Source of the DNA: Paenibacillus agaridevorans
GTDB taxonomy: Bacteria > Bacillota > Bacilli > Paenibacillales > Paenibacillaceae
Assembly: GCF_003112455.1 (NCBI RefSeq)
Contig: NZ_BDQX01000028.1
Coordinates: forward strand, 1-64,000
Length of the DNA stretch: 64,000 nt
Reading direction: 5' to 3'
Positions 60,344 to 64,000 of this stretch are shown here, one piece after another. Numbering within the stretch: the first letter of the stretch is position 1; the number at the start of each line of letters is the position of its first letter. The notes beneath the pieces were generated by a model. That model searched no databases, was not told the origin of the DNA, and saw nothing but the letters and a program-made list of their open reading frames with translations. A program made the position numbers and the translations under genes.

Positions 60344-63300
60344 TCATTGGGGCTGCATGGTGATTTCCACTATGTCGCTAGAGCTGGCAATCCCTACATC
60401 AGATGTCGCCGGATCCCAGCTTAATTTCATCGCGCCGTTAGCCAGCGGCTCCGATTTCAAACCCGTTGGGGTTGTAGGTGGGCCGGCAGGTGTTACATTT
60501 TCCGACATTGTTATCTGTACTACGGCACTATAATCAGCAGACATATTTCCGGCAGTATCGATTGCCTTCACCCTGAACCTGCGTGTCATACCGGGTTGCA
60601 GTCCGCTGAGGATATACGCATTCGTTGTCGATTTTATCGTTTCCAGCACTCCCCCCGGAGGACTCTGGTTCAGCACTTCCAGGCTATACCCGGCAATTTC
60701 GAAATCTTCATAAACGGTAGAAGGGTCCCAGCTTATATAAACCTGGTCGGCGGAGGTTTGCTTAACCTTCAAACCCGTCACCGTTGAGGGCGGATTCATG
60801 GTTACACGTGCGTAAGCACTATAGTTAACCGATTTATTTCCGCCAGTATCGATTGCCTTTACCCTGTACCTGCGCTCCATGCCGGGTTCCATACCGGTGT
60901 CGATATATTCATTTGTCGTAGTGATGACCGATCCAAGCACTCCCCCTACGCTCTCCCGGTTCAGCATTTCCAACTGATATCCTGTAACTCCTGTATTATC
61001 TGCGGGTATATCCCAGGTTACTTTCACGGTGGTGGTACCGGGGATGTGTACTGCTTTCAAGTTCTTCACATCCGCAGGCGGGAGATAATCCAACTCCGTA
61101 TTGACCTGCCAAAGCATGGCAGGACCCATGATCCCCCCGGTACCCAGTTCATCTATGTCTTCATTACGCACATCAACGACAATGACATTGGGCTCGCCAA
61201 ATTTAACCGCCGGCGTAGCGTCGAATTCCCAAGGTTTTGTCAAGCCCGTCCCCTTCTGCACCAATGACAGCTCTTCGCCGTTTATCCAAACCCTGGCTGT
61301 CTCATCGATACTGCTGAACCAAAGCCGAATCGGTTTTCCTGTGTCAAATTCCTCGGCGATATCTATCGTTGTCCGGTACCAGGCATGTCCCTTGTAGTAA
61401 CGAAGCCCTTGGGCGGACCAGGTCTTTGAATAGGTTTTCAGCTTCCCCCAGGATTCTGTTCCCAAGCCAGGTTTCCAAAGCCCCAGGTCAACTCCGGATG
61501 CATTTGGGAACAGCTTGACATTCCATTCATCCGGCAACTCAGCAACAATTTGGTTTCCATTGCTGACCCGTTGTTTTCCTCCATTTACCATTCTGTCAAA
61601 AAACCACTCTACATAGGTATAAGCTTTATAGCTGCTTAAAATGGCTGGGGAGTGAAGAACAGCCTGTTCCCTGAAATCATAAACGTTATTAAGCTTTTCC
61701 TTTGCCGCATCAAAATGAAAAAGATTGAACTGTTCGAGCATTTCAAGAAAGTTTTCACTGAAACCATTAGCGATGCTGATCATATCAATCCGTTTGGCAT
61801 ATACCGAATCCGATGCCACCTTCGCCTTTGCTTCCCCAAGTGTTCTTGCCAATTCTTGCATGACTTCATCGGTCAAAATGTGTTGGAAATCATAAATGTT
61901 TCCGGCGGAATAATCCGCTCTTGCAAAAGCATTTTCCAAGATTTCAAAATGCTCCTTCATCGGCGATGCCGCAGGTCCATAAAACGTTGTAAAGTAGTCC
62001 TCCCGCAAAGCTTCCACGTCCAGATCGGGGTTCCACATCATCTTGGCCGCCAGATAAAGTCCCAGGCCTCCATACCCCCACTCCGGCGTAGTCTCGGCGC
62101 GTATGCCTATAACTCCATGTTCTTTGAAGTACTTGTACTCTGTACCTACTCTTTCTGCCAGCGAAACAGGCAGGCCCGGATCGGCAGGGTTATACAGATA
62201 GTCGTAAATCATTACCGTGGGACTTACTTCATTCCAGCCATCAATAACTTCTTTTAGATAGTTGCGCTCCCATGCAAGCGGATTTCCGATGCTGTGTATC
62301 CGATCCAGGGTGAGGGAAGCAATCATCGGTACAATTCGTTGATTTGGCGTCCACCGTACCGGCGGATTATAGTAAGTGTTATAAGCGTAGAAAACAATTT
62401 TCACATCTTGATAGCCTTCTTTTTCAAGTTCCTCCAAAACAAGATTAAAAAACTTTATATAACGATCCGTCGTTGATAATGCTCCTGTTAATACATCCCT
62501 ATCATCCCCATCCCATTCAGGGTCAGGCTTGAGTACCACCACATGCCCATCGCTTGGTCCTATACTCAGATATTCAAGGTTGGGATTTTTCTGCATTTTT
62601 GCAAGCGACTCTGCTACAACCATATCCAGCACCTCCGGCTTCGTCACGTCGAGGTGTAACGAAGGTGTTCCGTCGGCGTTGGGCAGATACAGATCCGCTC
62701 GCGTTGATCTCGATGGAGGGGAGCTCAACAATTCATGCGCACCAACTGTCTTTTGATTAAGGCGCATATGCTCGACCCAGGGTGTAGCCTCTTCGAGATT
62801 GCTCCCCATCGGCATACCGGCAGCCCACAAATATGGCGTGGTAGCTTGAAAAAAACGGAAAGAAAGACCCGCGTGCTGGATGGTGTCCTGATAGTTAACC
62901 TCAATCGTTTCCAGCTCCGGAACGACAGTTCCGATATCGCCAGGCATAAACCACCGTACGCCAATTTGCTCGAGGAGCTCGTAAACGGCATAAAGGCTTC
63001 CTTTGTCGCGGTCGTCCAACCCTACCAGGTTAATGGCTCCCTCCTCTACATGCAGCCGGAATGAGTCGGGTTCATCTCCCTCCGCCCGGATCGCGGCCTT
63101 CGCTGTATCAAGGTCTGGGGCAGCACTTCCAATATAGATCTTGATTCCGTCCACGCCGGTCGAATTGCTCACAACAGGCAGCTCAACTTCAGCTATTTGT
63201 TTGATGTAGTCTTTGAGTTCCTGCGCGGCCTTCTGTTCCTGTTCGGTTGCACTTTGCGACAAGATGATCGTGGACCGTGATTCTCCGTTCTCGACCAATG

Positions 63301-63457
63301 CGAGCTTAGGACCCGTATCATTCGGCACTGCGTTCAAAGCATCCATACCAATCTCCTCAGGCAAACCGGTTGAGCCATTTTCCGCCAAAACCGAGGGAAC
63401 TACGGAAAACAACAGCATAATAATCATCCCCCATACAAGAAAGCGCTTTCCTATCAC
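60344..63457 (-). CDS. DUF4838 secreted protein, tandem paralogue without SLH repeats
   Basis: A 1037-residue exported protein closely similar to its neighbour over the first 750 residues: signal peptide (1-26), N-domain, DUF4838 barrel (GVRWFMPGDIG, YLSIGPSDG, TVMIYDYLYNPADPGLP), helical part and jelly-roll domain. The C-terminal part differs: two complete FN3 domains, then a third that jumps from its first strands (LSWDPATSDVG) to its last (SSDIVEITM), missing about 60 residues, and then the stop. GTG 63457, nine nt after AAGGAG, aligns exactly with the neighbour's start. It probably arose by duplication, followed by an internal FN3 deletion and loss (or never gaining) of the SLH module. 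It would be released or loosely held. Confidence 0.87.
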   Translation of the reverse strand: MIGKRFLVWGMIIMLLFSVVPSVLAENGSTGLPEEIGMDALNAVPNDTGPKLALVENGESRSTIILSQSATEQEQKAAQELKDYIKQIAEVELPVVSNSTGVDGIKIYIGSAAPDLDTAKAAIRAEGDEPDSFRLHVEEGAINLVGLDDRDKGSLYAVYELLEQIGVRWFMPGDIGTVVPELETIEVNYQDTIQHAGLSFRFFQATTPYLWAAGMPMGSNLEEATPWVEHMRLNQKTVGAHELLSSPPSRSTRADLYLPNADGTPSLHLDVTKPEVLDMVVAESLAKMQKNPNLEYLSIGPSDGHVVVLKPDPEWDGDDRDVLTGALSTTDRYIKFFNLVLEELEKEGYQDVKIVFYAYNTYYNPPVRWTPNQRIVPMIASLTLDRIHSIGNPLAWERNYLKEVIDGWNEVSPTVMIYDYLYNPADPGLPVSLAERVGTEYKYFKEHGVIGIRAETTPEWGYGGLGLYLAAKMMWNPDLDVEALREDYFTTFYGPAASPMKEHFEILENAFARADYSAGNIYDFQHILTDEVMQELARTLGEAKAKVASDSVYAKRIDMISIANGFSENFLEMLEQFNLFHFDAAKEKLNNVYDFREQAVLHSPAILSSYKAYTYVEWFFDRMVNGGKQRVSNGNQIVAELPDEWNVKLFPNASGVDLGLWKPGLGTESWGKLKTYSKTWSAQGLRYYKGHAWYRTTIDIAEEFDTGKPIRLWFSSIDETARVWINGEELSLVQKGTGLTKPWEFDATPAVKFGEPNVIVVDVRNEDIDELGTGGIMGPAMLWQVNTELDYLPPADVKNLKAVHIPGTTTVKVTWDIPADNTGVTGYQLEMLNRESVGGVLGSVITTTNEYIDTGMEPGMERRYRVKAIDTGGNKSVNYSAYARVTMNPPSTVTGLKVKQTSADQVYISWDPSTVYEDFEIAGYSLEVLNQSPPGGVLETIKSTTNAYILSGLQPGMTRRFRVKAIDTAGNMSADYSAVVQITMSENVTPAGPPTTPTGLKSEPLANGAMKLSWDPATSDVGIASSSDIVEITMQPQ

Positions 63458-63517
63458 ATTAATCATCTCCTTCTAATCGTGATTTGAGTGAGCAAAATTG
63501 GACGCAACAAAAAGAAA

Positions 63518-63566
63518 CCCACGTTCCGCATGAAAGCGTATCCGTTTTTTTCATGTAGAACGTGGG
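63518..63566 (-). terminator. Terminator between the binding-protein gene and the DUF4838 pair
   Basis: CCCACGTTC (63518-63526) pairs perfectly with GAACGTGGG (63558-63566), extended inside by a CATGAAA/TTTCATG stem. On the minus strand TTTCTTTTTGTTG follows. The DUF4838 genes below it therefore need their own promoter or read-through; I see no clear promoter in 63458-63517. Confidence 0.85.
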
Positions 63567-63598
63567 GCAAAAGGATATCTGAGCAAACATCCTGCTAC

Positions 63599-64000
63599 TT
63601 ATTTTTTGTTTTCAATTTGGTCAATATAATCGTTCATTTCCTTCAGATACGTTTGACCGAACTTCGTATTCCAGTCCTGCAGCACCTCTTTGTACTCGGA
63701 TGACTGCGCATCGCCGATAATGATTTTTGTCGTAACCTCGCTGAACTTTTTGTTAAAGTCGAGGTAAGGCGGCGTCTTCGCAATGGCTGGCGTGTAATTG
63801 CGATCTTTGGACATCACGATTCTTTTTACGGCTTTCTCGATATTCGGCACAAGCTTCTGCTTCAGTTCCTCCGACATAGCAGGATTAATAAAGAACATGA
63901 AGTCATTGGCGCGGCGAACCATATTTTTGCGGACGAATGTCTCCAGCGGTGTCGCCGAGTAGACGCGCTGGTTGTTTTCCACCTTGTAGTCATGCCCTTC
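63599..64000 (-). CDS. C-terminal end of a sugar-binding lipoprotein (partial, runs off window)
   Basis: The last 133 codons of a leftward gene whose start lies beyond the window edge; the frame is open to base 64000. The sequence resembles the C-terminal part of LplA/YtcQ-type solute-binding proteins: FINPAMSEELKQKLVPNIEK, a block with KKFSEVTTKIIIGDAQSSEY and the usual final helix with LQDWNTKFGQTYLKEMNDYI. It is likely the last gene of a fourth ABC transporter operon, ended by the hairpin 33 bp downstream. Confidence 0.8.
   Translation of the reverse strand, partial: EGHDYKVENNQRVYSATPLETFVRKNMVRRANDFMFFINPAMSEELKQKLVPNIEKAVKRIVMSKDRNYTPAIAKTPPYLDFNKKFSEVTTKIIIGDAQSSEYKEVLQDWNTKFGQTYLKEMNDYIDQIENKK

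Noticed and set aside
1-64000. CRISPR arrays, tRNA/rRNA genes, prophage or transposase genes
   Set aside because: No regularly spaced repeats, RNA gene signatures, integrase or transposase motifs were seen; the only repeat cluster (51811-51988) has too few and too irregular units for CRISPR.

Overview
The window looks like a chromosomal carbohydrate-use region of a Paenibacillaceae bacterium (Paenibacillus or a close relative such as Cohnella). The evidence is a mixture of S-layer-homology (SLH) proteins, LplABC/YtcQ-type sugar ABC transporters, YesM/YesN two-component pairs, membrane-bound AraC regulators, strong AGGAGG-type ribosome binding sites with some GTG/TTG starts, and an adeR-alr-ald alanine cluster like that of Bacillus. 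I see no rRNA, tRNA, CRISPR array, prophage or insertion sequence. The genus is inferred from gene content, not from a marker gene.

Layout, left to right. (1) 44-343: a short chimeric ORF that joins the front of a YesN receiver to the tail of an SLH repeat. (2) 368-4094: alanine catabolism, made of a PucR/AdeR-type activator, alanine racemase and alanine dehydrogenase. (3) 4234-21065: a ten-gene leftward locus with a binding protein, two permeases, a BspA-type leucine-rich-repeat protein, a CBM9-like/putative glycosidase, a DUF6273-SLH protein, a second binding protein, a nucleoside hydrolase and a YesM/YesN pair. (4) 21298-25104: unrelated small genes (RibD-like reductase, short UvrC-like GIY-YIG protein, PhyH dioxygenase, AraC regulator). 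(5) 25111-31166: a second ABC transporter with a divergent membrane AraC regulator. (6) 31225-44115: a third ABC transporter, a 1965-residue glycosidase with a GH20 domain plus a second predicted catalytic domain, and a divergent YesM/YesN pair. (7) 44282-51484: a catabolic module (ROK regulator, GH78-like and GH20-like cytoplasmic enzymes, SIS protein, ROK sugar kinase) whose two ends carry the same XylR-like operator. (8) 52156-56375: an NHL protein and an overlapping operon of RidA, an unrecognised 372-residue protein, creatininase and SDR. (9) 56434-63457: two tandem, diverged DUF4838 surface proteins. (10) 63599-64000: the end of a further sugar-binding lipoprotein that runs off the window.

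The likely shared logic is extracellular breakdown of complex glycans by cell-wall-anchored or secreted enzymes (GH20, DUF4838, CBM9/DUF6067-like), uptake of the oligosaccharides by LplABC-type transporters under YesMN or AraC control, and cytoplasmic trimming and phosphorylation (GH20, GH78, ROK kinase, SIS) under ROK control. No dedicated ATPase gene is present, so these transporters probably share an MsmX-type ATPase encoded elsewhere. The two most promising undescribed elements are the SDR/creatininase/unknown/RidA operon and the ROK regulon defined by the shared operator.
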